Positions 28,555 to 39,344 of a stretch of 64,000 nucleotides of DNA are shown here, piece by piece (the stretch's first letter is position 1; the number at the start of each line of letters is the position of its first letter). The notes beneath the pieces are model-generated. The model searched no databases. It was not told where the DNA came from and was given only the letters and a program-made list of their open reading frames with translations. A program made the position numbers and the translations under genes. The DNA is taken from the NCBI GenBank assembly GCA_016714535.1, contig JADKDR010000007.1, forward strand, positions 156,973 through 220,972. Reading direction: 5' to 3'. The DNA comes from Bacteroidota bacterium. GTDB taxonomy: Bacteria; Bacteroidota; Bacteroidia; AKYH767-A; OLB10.

Positions 28555-28570
28555 TCAAAACCTATTCCAG
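28555..28570 (-). promoter_or_regulatory. sigma-54-like motif upstream of Hsp20
   Basis: The minus strand reads CTGGAATAGGTTTTGA: TGGAAT, five bases, TTGA, the same layout as the motif before dnaK (TGGCAT, five bases, TTGA). It would give a leader of about 85 nt. Weak on its own; the parallel with dnaK is the only support. Confidence 0.25.
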
Positions 28571-28671
28571 CAGGTTTTTAGTGACAAATTTTACATTCGT
28601 AATAAATATTCAGGACATTTTTTCTGCTTTGGGTGAAATTAAAATGTCAAATTTTCAGCAAAACATATATA

Positions 28672-28689
28672 GTAATGGTTAACCATTAC
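28672..28689. promoter_or_regulatory. 18-bp perfect palindrome, operator candidate
   Basis: GTAATGGTTAACCATTAC is a perfect palindrome in the gap between dtd and the Hsp20 gene. It lies about 215 bp upstream of the Hsp20 start. The two 9-bp half-sites look like a binding site for a dimeric repressor or activator. Confidence 0.4.
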
Positions 28690-28743
28690 AGTTTTCGAAG
28701 AATTTGAAAAAAAGGGAAGAAAAAAATTACAAGTTGCAGCAAT

Positions 28744-28768
28744 AAAACAAGGAGCTACTCCTTGTTTT
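28744..28768 (-). terminator. terminator overlapping the end of dtd
   Basis: The minus strand folds as AAAACAAGGAG-TAG-CTCCTTGTTTT, a perfect 11-bp stem followed by ATTG. The 3-base loop is exactly the dtd stop codon, and the left arm encodes the last residues (Lys-Asn-Lys-Glu). The terminator of the pheT-dtd unit is therefore built into the end of the coding sequence. Confidence 0.8.
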
Positions 28769-29207
28769 TAGAATCTATTAGAATGGTAACCGGGCCGTCA
28801 TTTATCAGCATTACTTTCATATTGGCACCGAACTTACCGGTAGCAATTTTTGCACGGTGGCTAGCAGCAAGTGCATTAACAAACTGCTCATACAGCGGTA
28901 TTGCAATCTCAGGGCGGGCAGCCTTAATGTAGCTTGGGCGATTTCCTTTTTTGGTTAAAGCATGCAAGGTAAACTGACTTATTACCAATATTTCACCTTG
29001 AATATCGGCTACCGAAAGATTCATTACTCCAGCCTCATCATTGAATATTCTTAGACGGATAATTTTTCCGCAAAGCCACTCGATGTCTTCCATCGTGTCA
29101 GCCTCCTCAATGCCAATAAGAATTAGCAGGCCCATACCAATATTCGCATGTAACCTTTCTTCTATGGTAACCGAAGCCTGTGACACCCGTTGCAATACAC
29201 AGCGCAT
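28755..29207 (-). CDS. dtd: D-aminoacyl-tRNA deacylase
   Basis: A 150-residue enzyme that hydrolyses D-amino acids (and mischarged glycine) from tRNA. The family signature is present: MRCVLQRVSQASVTI, IGIEEADT, VISQFTLHA (active-site Ser-Gln-Phe-Thr), and NDGPVTILID with the cross-subunit cis Gly-Pro pair. Length is normal. It follows pheT by 4 bp, so both tRNA-quality genes form one transcript. A terminator hairpin overlaps its last codons. Confidence 0.96.
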   Translation of the reverse strand: MRCVLQRVSQASVTIEERLHANIGMGLLILIGIEEADTMEDIEWLCGKIIRLRIFNDEAGVMNLSVADIQGEILVISQFTLHALTKKGNRPSYIKAARPEIAIPLYEQFVNALAASHRAKIATGKFGANMKVMLINDGPVTILIDSKNKE

Positions 29208-29211
29208 AAAC

Positions 29212-31645
29212 TTATGATTTACGTACTTCTATACGTAGTTTCTTTTCAAATGTTTCCATCAGCTTATTCATGGTTTTCTCAATGTCCTGATCGCGCATGG
29301 TTTTTTTCTACATCGGCCAAAAAGAAACTCATTGCATACGATTTTTTGCCTTCCGGAATTTTGTCGCCTTTGTATACATCGAATAAATTTACTCGCTTGA
29401 GGAATGTTCGTTCTGTTTCGAAAGCCAGTTGTTGTATCTGCCCATAGGTAACACCTGTGTCAAGTATCATGCTCAGGTCGCGTCTTACTTCCGGAAATCT
29501 TGGTATTGGCGCAATTCTGAAATCTTCGCTTACTTGTATACTATTAAGTGCATCAAGATTAATTTGCAGGTAATACGTATCCGCCACCAAATCAAACTTC
29601 TTTGCAATCGCCTTGTTTACTTTACCTCCAAAGGCTATTGTGGTTTCGCTTTTAGTTTTCCTATCCTTCAGAATATAAGCAATGCCATCTCCGGTAAGGT
29701 AGTCACCTTTATACTCTGTTTCCTTATAACTTGATACTTTGTAAATGTTGAAAATATTCTCGGCCAGGGCCTTCAAATAAAATAAATCGTGATTGATGTA
29801 ATGTCCTTTGCGATTTTCTGGAATACGGTTGCCCGTGCACAAGATGCCTAGCACTGACGATTCGGAATATTGCTTTTCAGATTTACGATAGGTATAACCA
29901 AATTCAAATAATTTAAGGTCACCTTGCTGCCGGTTGGTGTTATATTGTGCACACTCAAGCAATGAAAATATAATTTCGGCACGTAAGGTATTGAGTTCGC
30001 TACTTAGGGGATTTATCAACTTAACGGTATCCGTATACGTTTCGAAATAAGATTCCTTGCTAAGCGAATTACTAAGTGTTTCATTAAATCCTGAAGATGC
30101 CAACACTTGTGCAGTTGCTATCGCATTTACATATGGCGACTGTCTATTGCCACTATCCAATGCAAACGAAAACTGCTTAGGCAAAGGAATGGCATTGTAA
30201 CCTGTTATCCGCAGCACTTCTTCAATAACATCAATCTCCCTACGCACATCCACTTTATAAGCCGGTATCGAAATTTTTAAGCTTTCGTGATAATCATCAA
30301 TAATGCTAATGCCTAACCCTATGAGAATATTCTTTACAGTGGTATTCTCAATTTTATAGCCGGCCATTTTTTCAAGTTGGGCAAATGAAAAATGCATAAC
30401 CACAGGCTCAACCGGTGTGGGATAGATATCAATAATATCGCTGCTGATATTGCCTCCGGCAATATCCTTTATCATCATTGCAGCGCGCTGTAATGCATAT
30501 AAGGTAATTTCAGGGTCGGTACCACGCTCAAATCGAAACGATGCATCTGTTTTTAAGCCATGCGTTTTTGCTCCTTTGCGTATGGTAACCGGATTAAAAC
30601 AAGCTGACTCCAAAAATATAGAAGTAGTGCTTTCAGAAACTCCCGAGTTGATGCCGCCAAAAATTCCTGCAATACACATAGGCTCAGTTTGATTGCAAAT
30701 CATAAGCTCGTTTCCGGATAATGTTCGCTCAATACCATCAAGTGTGATGAATTTGGTTGGTGTATTTAATCGTTTAACTATAACCTTGTTGCCTTTGATG
30801 GCCGCAGCATCAAATGCATGTAGCGGTTGACCTACTTCGTGAAGAATATAGTTAGTAACATCAACTATATTATTAATACTCTTTACACCTATACTTTGCA
30901 AAGTTTGCTGTAGCCATGCCGGAGATGTCCCTATTTTTACATTCGAAATAGAAATGCCACTATACCTAAGGCAATCATCTGTATGAACAACTTCAACCTC
31001 AATAGGCAAGCTACGATCATCAGGAAAAAAATTAATTACTTCAGGCAATTTTACCTTTGCTTGTGAAGAATTAGATAGCAATGCCTGAATATCGCGAGCC
31101 ACACCATAATGCGAAGCTGCATCTGCCCTATTGGGTGTTAATCCGATTTCGAATATCACATCAGTTTCAACCTTAAAATAATCTGCCGCGTTCATGCCCG
31201 GAGCAATTGCTTCATCAATAACAATAATACCCTGATGTGAAGTTCCTAAACCGATTTCATCTTCTGCACAAATCATCCCCTCACTTACTTCGCCCCTTAT
31301 CTTTGATTTTTTAATTACAAATGGCTCTCCTGTGCTTGGGTATAAGGTGGCACCTTCGGTGGCCACCACTACTGTTTGTCCTGCGGCCACATTGGGTGCA
31401 CCACATACAATTTTCAAAATTTTATCGCCCACGTTTACTGCAGTCAAACTTAGCTTATCTGCATTCGGATGTTTTTCGCATGTCTCTACTCTGCCAATTA
31501 CCAATCCTGCTAGTCCTCCTTTTATCGACTCGTGCGTTTCCATACTCTCTACCTCTAGCCCGCACTCAGTTAGCATTTTAGAAATTGACGCTGCACTACA
31601 CCCACTATCTATTAATTTACTCAGCCATTTATATGAAATTTTCAT
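29212..31645 (-). CDS. pheT: phenylalanyl-tRNA synthetase beta subunit, frameshifted near its 3' end
   Basis: Beta chain of the (alpha-beta)2 enzyme that charges tRNA-Phe, including the editing domain. Order: MKISYKWLSKLIDSG, tRNA-binding OB fold (GRVETCEKHPNADKLSLTAVNVGD), B3/B4 editing region (ILHEVGQPLHAFDAAAI, RFERGTDPEIT), B5 (VRREIDVIEEVLRITGYNAIPLP), catalytic-like core, and the C-terminal anticodon-binding ferredoxin fold (PRFPEVRRDLSMILD). A run of seven T at 29301-29307 (six expected) shifts the last 30 codons; corrected, the protein ends at 29212. Met at 31645 is the family start and has a -7 box 24 bp upstream. Confidence 0.96.
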
Positions 31646-31668
31646 ACCTCGTTTTTTGAAAATATTGG

Positions 31669-31676
31669 CAAATGTA
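31669..31676 (-). promoter_or_regulatory. candidate -7 promoter box of pheT-dtd
   Basis: The minus strand reads TACATTTG, 24 bp before the pheT ATG at 31645; it supports that start over the Met at 31681. Confidence 0.45.
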
Positions 31677-31982
31677 ATCATTCAATTATTTATTCATTCC
31701 TGCTAATTCAACGAATAAAAAACAGGTCATATAAATGAAAGCGCAATCAGGTTAACTATTTCATTTTAGGTGCAGGGCGAATGATTGAAAAAAACAGTCT
31801 GCATCATTTTAGTCAACCTTACAACCAGAATTCAGCAATCGGAAATTTTCTAACTACTGGAATAGCCCTTCGAAAAATTGACATTAGCGAAGTTTTAGCC
31901 CGTCCGCTAATAAAAAAAAAAGAACTGTAACTTTCAAATAACGTAAAGCGTATTACATTTACGAATTGAACAAAACCACCTG
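31677..31982. other. intergenic region, 306 bp
   Basis: Divergent gap between pheT (minus) and the ECF sigma gene (plus). AT-rich with no credible small gene and no hairpin. It should hold the sigma-factor promoter; TACATTTA near 31954 is a weak candidate -7 box. Confidence 0.35.
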
Positions 31983-32468
31983 ATGACCACCGTTGACTAT
32001 AATCGATGCGTTGATATGTATTCGGATAATGTGTATCGCTTTATCTTGCATACCATACGAGATAAAGAGGATGCGCAAGATATAGTACAGGACACGTATG
32101 AAAAACTCTGGATTAACAAGGATAATGTTAACCCGGAAAAGGTGAAATCCTACATTTTCACTACTGCTTACCATACAATGATAAACAAGATTAGGAGAAA
32201 TAAATTTAAGGCAAGTTTTGAAGAGGTTGATTTTAATAAGCATAGCACTTCAAAACAATACAGTGATTTGAAAGAGGTATTGCAGGAAGGCCTTAAGCGA
32301 CTGCCCGAAATACAGCGCACCGTTATAATGCTGCGCGATTATGAAGGGTATGATTACAAAGAAATTGGCAGTATTACCAACTTGAGCGAATCGCAAGTAA
32401 AAGTTTACATATTTCGAGGAAGGCAAACGCTGAAAGAATTTATTGGCAGTATGCAAAATGTGGTTTAA
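31983..32468 (+). CDS. ECF-type RNA polymerase sigma factor
   Basis: A 161-residue sigma-70 family ECF factor. Region 2: YRFILHTIRDKEDAQDIVQDTYEKLWIN, with KVKSYIFTTAYHTMINKIRR. Region 4: LPEIQRTVIMLRDYEGYDYKEIGSITNLSESQVKVYIFRGRQTLKEF. It directs RNA polymerase to stress or envelope genes when released. It is followed 20 bp later by a membrane protein that is probably its anti-sigma factor, and the next genes are surface proteins, which could be its targets. Confidence 0.92.
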   Translation: MTTVDYNRCVDMYSDNVYRFILHTIRDKEDAQDIVQDTYEKLWINKDNVNPEKVKSYIFTTAYHTMINKIRRNKFKASFEEVDFNKHSTSKQYSDLKEVLQEGLKRLPEIQRTVIMLRDYEGYDYKEIGSITNLSESQVKVYIFRGRQTLKEFIGSMQNVV

Positions 32469-32488
32469 GAAAGCAGACAATAAAAACA

Positions 32489-33922
32489 GTGGATTACATA
32501 AACATAGAAAATTACGAAGCATGGATGCTAGACTATGCTGAAGGCACTTTAAACGAGGTGCAGTGTAATTCGTTGTTTGCCTTTTTGAATGAGCACCCAC
32601 ATTTAAAATCCTTACTACCGCAAAGCGGGATTACAAAGCTTAATCCCGAAAAAGTATCGTTTAACAAAAAAGCATTATTACGAAAATCTGAAGATGCAGA
32701 AGAAAATAAATCCTCAGTTGGTGAAGTTAATGAGCCCCGACTTATTTCTGTTAATGAAGAATTTGAAAGCAAAGAAAATCTTTACCATCTGGATATTAAT
32801 GAACACAATATTGAAGAGTTTATTATTGCTTCTATAGAAAACATGCTGAATGGTGCAGAAAAAAATGCGCTTAGTAAATTTTTATATGAGCATCCCGAAT
32901 ATGAACCTATGCAGCGGTTGTATGCTTCAACCGTGCTGCCTTCGAACCACGAAGTATTTCAAAATAAAGATTTGTTATGTAAGACGCTTGCCACTGAAAA
33001 AACGATTGACGAATTGTTGATTCAGGAAATTGAAGGAACCCTATCGGAAAGTGATCGGATTTTATTGAATGAAAGTATTCTACAAAATCCCTCTTATGAC
33101 GAACAAAAAAAAAATTATGCCTTAACAAAACTTGCTCCTACCAACGAAGTTTTCCCAAACAAAGAAAAGCTAAAACGGAGAATAACTTTATTCCCCGTAA
33201 CTTTTATTCGCTATGCTGCTGCTGCATGTGTATTTCTGGCTTTGGGTTTATATTATTTTAATACAGAAAAAACCACACCAATTGCAAATAAGACTATTCA
33301 AGAAAAAAATAACAATACTTCGACTGAAAGCAATTCGTTGGCAAATTCAAATTTAGTTAACAGTAGCCATATACCATCTACCGCTAATGAAATAGAATTA
33401 AAAAAATCAGAGGATAAGGTTGCAGATAAACACGAAACAGGTGTGAAGGAGCCACGGATTAGAAAGCAAAAACAAACGCCTTCGAATTTGGCAGTAGAAT
33501 TGCCTGAAGATAACAAAGAGGATACTTTGAAGGTTGAGCTCCCTGCAACTGCTGTGCAATTGGCAGACAAGCTTATTGCTTTAGATAGTATCGAAACTGC
33601 TGATGCTGTAAACGCGACTAATGCAGATACCCAACTACCTTATATTTCTTATTCAAATCAAACCAATTTTGAAAATTACGAATTGCTTACCCCTAGGAGC
33701 TATTTACAGAAAATAGTGAATGATAATACATCTGCTGCCATGGGTGCCGATAATGATATTGCTTTTGAAGCAATGCCTGCCAAACAAAAGATGTATGGAT
33801 GGTTTGCCTGGGCCTTACGTAAAATTTCGGGCAATCGCCTAGATCTGAAAACCGAATTTTATGCAGAAAATTCCCTTGCCCGATTAGAAGTGGAGGGTAC
33901 CAAAATAAAGATCATTAAGTAG
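32489..33922 (+). CDS. probable anti-sigma factor with three N-terminal repeats
   Basis: A 477-residue single-pass membrane protein. The cytoplasmic part has three copies of a helical module of about 60 residues starting near residues 8, 108 and 173: WMLDYAEGTLNE...FLNEHPHL, FIIASIENMLNGAEKNALSKFLYEHPEY, LLIQEIEGTLSESDR...ILQNPSY, each ending in a (V/F)xFxNKxxL(L/K) motif. One membrane helix at about 237-257 is followed by a long Asn/Ser/Lys-rich linker and a C-terminal domain (AKQKMYGWFAWALRKISG). It directly follows the ECF sigma gene. The module resembles anti-sigma domains that hold sigma, but there is no clear zinc-binding HxxxCxxC. Confidence 0.7.
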   Translation: MDYINIENYEAWMLDYAEGTLNEVQCNSLFAFLNEHPHLKSLLPQSGITKLNPEKVSFNKKALLRKSEDAEENKSSVGEVNEPRLISVNEEFESKENLYHLDINEHNIEEFIIASIENMLNGAEKNALSKFLYEHPEYEPMQRLYASTVLPSNHEVFQNKDLLCKTLATEKTIDELLIQEIEGTLSESDRILLNESILQNPSYDEQKKNYALTKLAPTNEVFPNKEKLKRRITLFPVTFIRYAAAACVFLALGLYYFNTEKTTPIANKTIQEKNNNTSTESNSLANSNLVNSSHIPSTANEIELKKSEDKVADKHETGVKEPRIRKQKQTPSNLAVELPEDNKEDTLKVELPATAVQLADKLIALDSIETADAVNATNADTQLPYISYSNQTNFENYELLTPRSYLQKIVNDNTSAAMGADNDIAFEAMPAKQKMYGWFAWALRKISGNRLDLKTEFYAENSLARLEVEGTKIKIIK

Positions 33923-34345
33923 GCTAATCTCTTGCCCCCTTTCAGTTTAGATTTATACTAATATTAGCTTATTGCTTTTCACTGTTAGGCCTTGCTATTT
34001 CATTTGGCTCAACAAATAGCTTAATTATAAACTTGTCATTTAATATTGAATAGCTATTATCAGATGGCATAAGTTCTATAAGTTATTCGGTCAGTTAAAC
34101 AAACCCCATTTTTCATTTATTTAATAGCGATTCTTATAGTTCTACAAATAAGAAACCTATCTTAGACTAATTGAAACTGTCACTTTGCAAAGCAGAACTT
34201 TCCACCTTGTTTAATAAATATGGCAGCCTTTTTGAAAAATAACTAACAAAATCATTTTGCAGATTAAATATTTTACTAATATTACGCACGGAATATATCA
34301 TTGGTGCCACTTTGTAATCGAATTTTTCTTTTTAAACAGAATCAC
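33923..34345. other. intergenic region, 423 bp
   Basis: AT-rich, no credible gene, no terminator-like hairpin. Homopolymer-rich. Nothing further seen. Confidence 0.4.
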
Positions 34346-34741
34346 ATGATTAAAATGTTTACTTGTACATTATTAATAATTTGTTCTTACTCTGTAACTT
34401 TTGCTCAGCAAAAAAGCGTTAAAAAGGACGGATTTGAGACAACTTCAATATTAAGAATTAATGGCAATGAGATAAATGCCACCATTTCTGAGTTTTTTAC
34501 TAACTCACTTGACAATGTATCGTATAAAAAAGTACGTGCTGACTTACCTTCTTTATCCCCCAAAATATACAAAGTTGAGCCCTCACGAAATGGATATATA
34601 AAGGTATTTCACAATCCGGATTTACAATCGATAGACTTACTTCAGATGTTTAGAATGTTCGGTTTAAATTATGCCTACGTGGATAGAAAAACAAATATGG
34701 AGATCTATATTGATGGCGAAGGAAGACTTACGCATAAATAA
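34346..34741 (+). CDS. small secreted protein of unknown function
   Basis: A 131-residue protein with a signal peptide (MIKMFTCTLLIICSYSVTFAQ). The mature part is basic and beta-rich (SILRINGNEINATISEFF; SYKKVRADLPSLSPKIYKVEPS; HNPDLQSIDLLQMFRMFG). I do not recognise the family. It stands 14 bp before a large T9SS protein on the same strand and is probably co-transcribed. Met at 34346 is chosen because it begins the signal peptide. Confidence 0.6.
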   Translation: MIKMFTCTLLIICSYSVTFAQQKSVKKDGFETTSILRINGNEINATISEFFTNSLDNVSYKKVRADLPSLSPKIYKVEPSRNGYIKVFHNPDLQSIDLLQMFRMFGLNYAYVDRKTNMEIYIDGEGRLTHK

Positions 34742-34755
34742 ATTTTATACAGCCT

Positions 34756-37700
34756 ATGAAAAAAAGATTACTCTCAATTTTATTTATATTTTTAAAGACA
34801 GTTGCGATTGGGCAAACAGTTATTGTAAGTCCTACAGGAGATGGTGGCTTTGAAACCGGAAATACATTTGCGGCCAATGGCTGGACCATGGTAAATGGGA
34901 CACAGACCAATAAATGGTGGTGTGGTAATATACCTGCAGGTTTAACAGGCTTACGTTGCGGTTATATTTCTAATCATGCAAGCGGCAATACGCATAACTA
35001 TGCAACGGGGAATGCTTCTGTAACACATGTCTATCGTGATGTAACATTTCCTGCAGCACAAAATTGCATTAACCTTTCTTTCTCATGGGTTTGTGATGGT
35101 GAGGATGGTTTTTTTGGCAATTATGATTTTCTTTCTGTTCATGTTGTTTCAACAGCAACGACAGTTTACAGCGGGAAGCGTTCCCGGAGGGCAAATAGGA
35201 GGCGACTTTGTTTTTCAAACCACATGGCAATCGGCTTCCATCGCTTTGCCTGCAGCCTATGCAGGCACAACACAACGTTTAGTTTTTACCTGGCGAAATG
35301 ATGGAAGTGTAGGCTATCAACCTCCGGCAGCAATAGATAATATATCAATTACAAGTTCAAACGGAGCCCCTAACGATGACCCGTGCAATGCCACAACAAT
35401 AAATGTAAATAATTCATGTTCCTATGGAGCTTTTACTAATAGTTGTGCAACAAATACAACCACTCCGGGTTCACCGGGATGTGCCAGCTACAATGGAGCA
35501 GATGTGTGGTATAAGGCAACAGTGCCCGCTTCGGGAAAAATAAATTTTGATTCAAATATTGGAACCATCACTGATGGTGGAATGGCAGTATATTCAGGAC
35601 CGTGCAGTGCTCTTACTTTGATTAGCTGTGATGATGATGCAAGTTTAAATGGTGCGATGCCTGCCATTAATATTTCGGGACAAATACCGGGCAGTGTGGT
35701 TTATATAAGATTCTGGGCTTTTGGTGCCGCACAGTCAGGCTCATTTCAATTGTGTGCTTATGATCCTTGCCCTACCGGCCCTGGCACTTGCAGCAGTTTG
35801 TTAGGTGCCGGAGTTACTAATATAGTATCATTACCATATGCATCGGGTGCAGGTAGTACCAATGGCATGGGCGATGATCTTACAAGTACTAACACTGCTA
35901 CTTGTGGTGCCTCCTACTATTTTGGAGGTATGGATAGAGTGTGGTATTTACACCTACCGTTTCAGGATCAGTAACTATCAATTTAACCTGTGCCGGGTCC
36001 TATACCGGTTTGATGTTATATGATGATTGCCCCATTAGTACGGCATGTGTAGCTGCAACGGGAAATTGTATAGCGTATGCGCAAAGCAGCATAGGAAATA
36101 AAACCTTAACGGTATGTGTAACGGCAGGTGTTACCTATTATCTGGTGCTTGATAGCTGGCCTTCACCTACCTATAATGATTATTCGAATCTTACCATTTC
36201 AGCTCCTACCGGAGCAAGTGCAGTAAACGATTTGCCATGCAATGCTATACCACTCCCATTAGGTGTAAATTTAAATGGCGATAATGGTTGCACTAATGCA
36301 ACCAATGAACCTGCAGCTCCCGGTTGCTGGATTGCCCCAAATGTTAGAAACACGGTATGGTATGCGGTTGTGCCAACGGGCACTACTCTTAAAATAAGAA
36401 CTACACCGGGTACTTTGCGAAATACGCAGATTGCAGTTTACACTGGCGCTTGTGGACCAGGTATGACTTTGGTTAACTGCAATGATGATGCTGCACCTTG
36501 TGGCAGCACTGTCGCAACTATTTCAGAATTATCATTAACGGGACTAACACCAGGTGCAACCTACTTTGTTGTGGTTGATGGCTATGGTGATCAATATGGA
36601 ACATTTAGCATTATGGCCATTGACGGAGCCCAGGTATTTCCGCCCATATTTGGACAGGAGTGCCAGGTTCCCAATCCTGTTTGTAACCAAACTATATCAG
36701 TTGGCGATCCGGGGTATCAGCTTTTTGGTACTACCTGCGATTTTCCCGGAGGCGGAACAAATTGTTTGCTTAGTGGCGAACGCGGTTCGGCCTGGTACGA
36801 AATACAGATTAACGGTAATGGTATACTAACCTTTAATATAGTACCTAATGACTGGCCCGGGGCTCCCAGCACAGTTGGTACAGATTATGACTTTGCTATT
36901 TGGAAAAAGACTGGCTCAGGTGCGGTAACATGTGCAGACATAGCTTCAGGCGCTGCGCCTCTCAGGTGCAATTATTCAGCACTTGGAGTTACAGGTTTAT
37001 ACTCCGCAACCGCAAATGTTGCTCCTCCGGCTTATCCGAATTTTGATGGCGCTTACGAAGCGCAGATTAACGTTGTTAATGGCGAAGTTTATTGGCTGGT
37101 TTTAAGTAATTACAGCAATAGTACTTCAGGTTTTGCTATGACATTTGGCGGAGCATCGCCCATTAATTACACTCCTAACCCGGGCTATGTGGTATGGTCG
37201 GGTGGTGTTAATACCGATTGGTTTAATACCGGCAACTGGGGCGGCTGTGCAATTCCTTCATGCACCATTGATGCAATTATTCCGCCTTCATCAGCCAATC
37301 AACCAATTATTTCGGCACCAGGAGCAGCCTGCAAAAACATCACCATTAATGCCGGTTCATCGCTTGGAATAAATGGCGGATTTCAACTTCAAGTATGTGG
37401 CAATTACATTAATACTGGAACATTAAATGCTGCTGCAACTTCTACTGTATTATTAAATAATGGAAGCGTAAATCAGACCATGGATGGAAACATGGTTGGT
37501 ACTAGTAGTTTCGGCAATGTTACTGTTACAAAAACAGGAGGGCTGGTTACAACACTGGATAATATTACCATGAAAGGTAATTTTACGGTTAGCAATGCCA
37601 GCAGCACCTTTGATGCAAATGCAAAAAATCATTTACTGGCCGGACATTTTTTGAATACCGGTGGAACTTATACATCCGGAGTGAATGGATACCTTGAACT

Positions 37701-38925
37701 AAATGGTGCAGCAAATCAGGATTATCAAAATGCAGGTACCATTAATCATTGCAACGTTACCAAAACAGGAGGCAATGTAAACCAGCTTTCGAATCTTACA
37801 CTGGGCACCAATGGCAATCTATCTCTAAACAATGGTGTAGTAATAACAAACCCTGCATATATGGTTATAGTTAACAATCGCAATATTGCAGCATGTACAC
37901 CAGGGCATAATGCCAGTTTTGTTAATGGCACCATACGCAGGTATCTCAATCCAACGGGCTCTTACGATTTTCCGGTTGGTAATACGGCCAAAGGATTTCA
38001 AAGAGCTAACGTAAATTTTGCTTATCCGGGCAATCCTACTTCAATAGATCACTTAACAGCATCATTCAACAACTATGCTACCGTACCGGGAGGCATTGGA
38101 GGCAATGAGTGTGGCAACACCTATACTAGCCCTGCGCTAAATAATGGTTATTGGACTATTAATGCTAGTAATAATCCAACAAGCGGAAATTATGATATGT
38201 GCCTCAACAATCAGAACTATACCAATGCTACTACTGCTTGGACGGTAATGAAAAACTCAGGCGCTGGCTGGGGTTTATGGAATGGCACATGCATGGTTTG
38301 CCCTGTAGGAAGTGTTTCCCGCTTAAATATGAATGGATTTTCAGACTTTGGTGTAGCTCAGGCTGGTGCTCCACTTCCTGTGCAGTTTTTAAGTTTCGAT
38401 GCGCATGCTAAAACAGATTTCATTGCTCTTGATTGGATAACCGCTGCAGAAAAGGACAATCATCACTTTGATCTCTTGCGCTCAACCGATAATTCAAATT
38501 TTGAAAAAATTGCGAATATCCTTCCCACACTTTTTTCCAGTGTAAATCATCAGTATTTTTATAATGATAAACTTGTAAAAAAAGGACAGCGCTACTATTA
38601 TCAGGTAAGGCAAGTTGATTTGAATGGTGAAAGTATGAACTCGGTTGTGCGCGATGCAATACTTGGTGATAACAACTTTGGTTTTTCGGCACAGCCAAAT
38701 CCATTTGAAAAAAACACCATACTTAACTTTGAAATTGAAAATCCTGAATTTGTTAAGCTATCAATATACTCTTCGAGCGGGCAATTGATAAAAGTACTTG
38801 CTAATGAAATAATAGAAGAAGGAAAATATGCCTATACTTTTTCTCCCGAAACACCGGGCTATTATACAGCTCAATTAGTTGTAGGAGAAGATGTAATTTT
38901 TATTCGCCTTGTAAATTTCGAATAA
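34756..38925 (+). CDS. large T9SS-secreted adhesin-like protein, frameshifted at about 35160 and 35943
   Basis: About 1,390 residues once two breaks are joined. Signal peptide (KRLLSILFIFLKTVAIGQ), an N-terminal galactose-binding-like domain (GNTFAANGWTMVNGTQTNKWWCG), three or four PPC-like domains (DVWYKATVPASGKINFDS ... YSGPCSALTLISCDDDA; NTVWYAVVPTGTTLKIRT), a WSGGVNTDWFNTGNWG strand block, a stretch of repeated short strands with GNLTL/GNVTVTKTGG character (beta-helix-like), and a T9SS type A sorting domain (NDKLVKKGQRYYYQVRQVD, then SAQPNPFEKNTILNFEIENP, and GYYTAQLVV). Probably a surface adhesin or binding protein. Breaks: one base near 35160 and one missing G near 35943. Confidence 0.8.
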
Positions 38926-38937
38926 GATTAGCTTCGA

Positions 38938-39330
38938 ATGCGACACCTTGTTTTATTTCTTTTTCTGATAGTAGCTGTTGATTTTTGTAGCGCTCAAGGA
39001 GGCGCTTCCAGTGTGAGGAAAAATGAATTATACATTGCCGACTCACTTTATAATTTCGGCATTGCCATTAATAAAAAAATTATTGCGCATACGTATTACC
39101 TTATCAATAACACGAATGATACCTTGCAAATTGATACTGTAAATGCAAGTTGCGATTGTTTAAAAATTCAATATCCAAAATCACTTATCTTACCAAAAAG
39201 CAGAAGTAATATTGTGACACAATTACCAACCAAAGACAAGGATGGTGAAATAGAATATTACTTTCAGGTACGTTTTAAAGGCGACTATGCTCCAGCACAC
39301 GGAATTATAAAAGGAACGATTAAAGAATAA
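38938..39330 (+). CDS. secreted DUF1573-type protein
   Basis: A 130-residue protein with a signal peptide (LVLFLFLIVAVDFCSAQ). The mature part is a small Ig-like fold close to DUF1573/MSP-like domains (YNFGIAINKKIIAHTYYLINNTNDTLQIDTVNASCDCLKI). The DCxCxxI type Cys pair is typical for this family in Bacteroidota. Role unknown. It begins 12 bp after the large T9SS gene, so it is probably its transcript partner. Confidence 0.7.
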   Translation: MRHLVLFLFLIVAVDFCSAQGGASSVRKNELYIADSLYNFGIAINKKIIAHTYYLINNTNDTLQIDTVNASCDCLKIQYPKSLILPKSRSNIVTQLPTKDKDGEIEYYFQVRFKGDYAPAHGIIKGTIKE

Positions 39331-39344
39331 CAGAATAAAACTTA

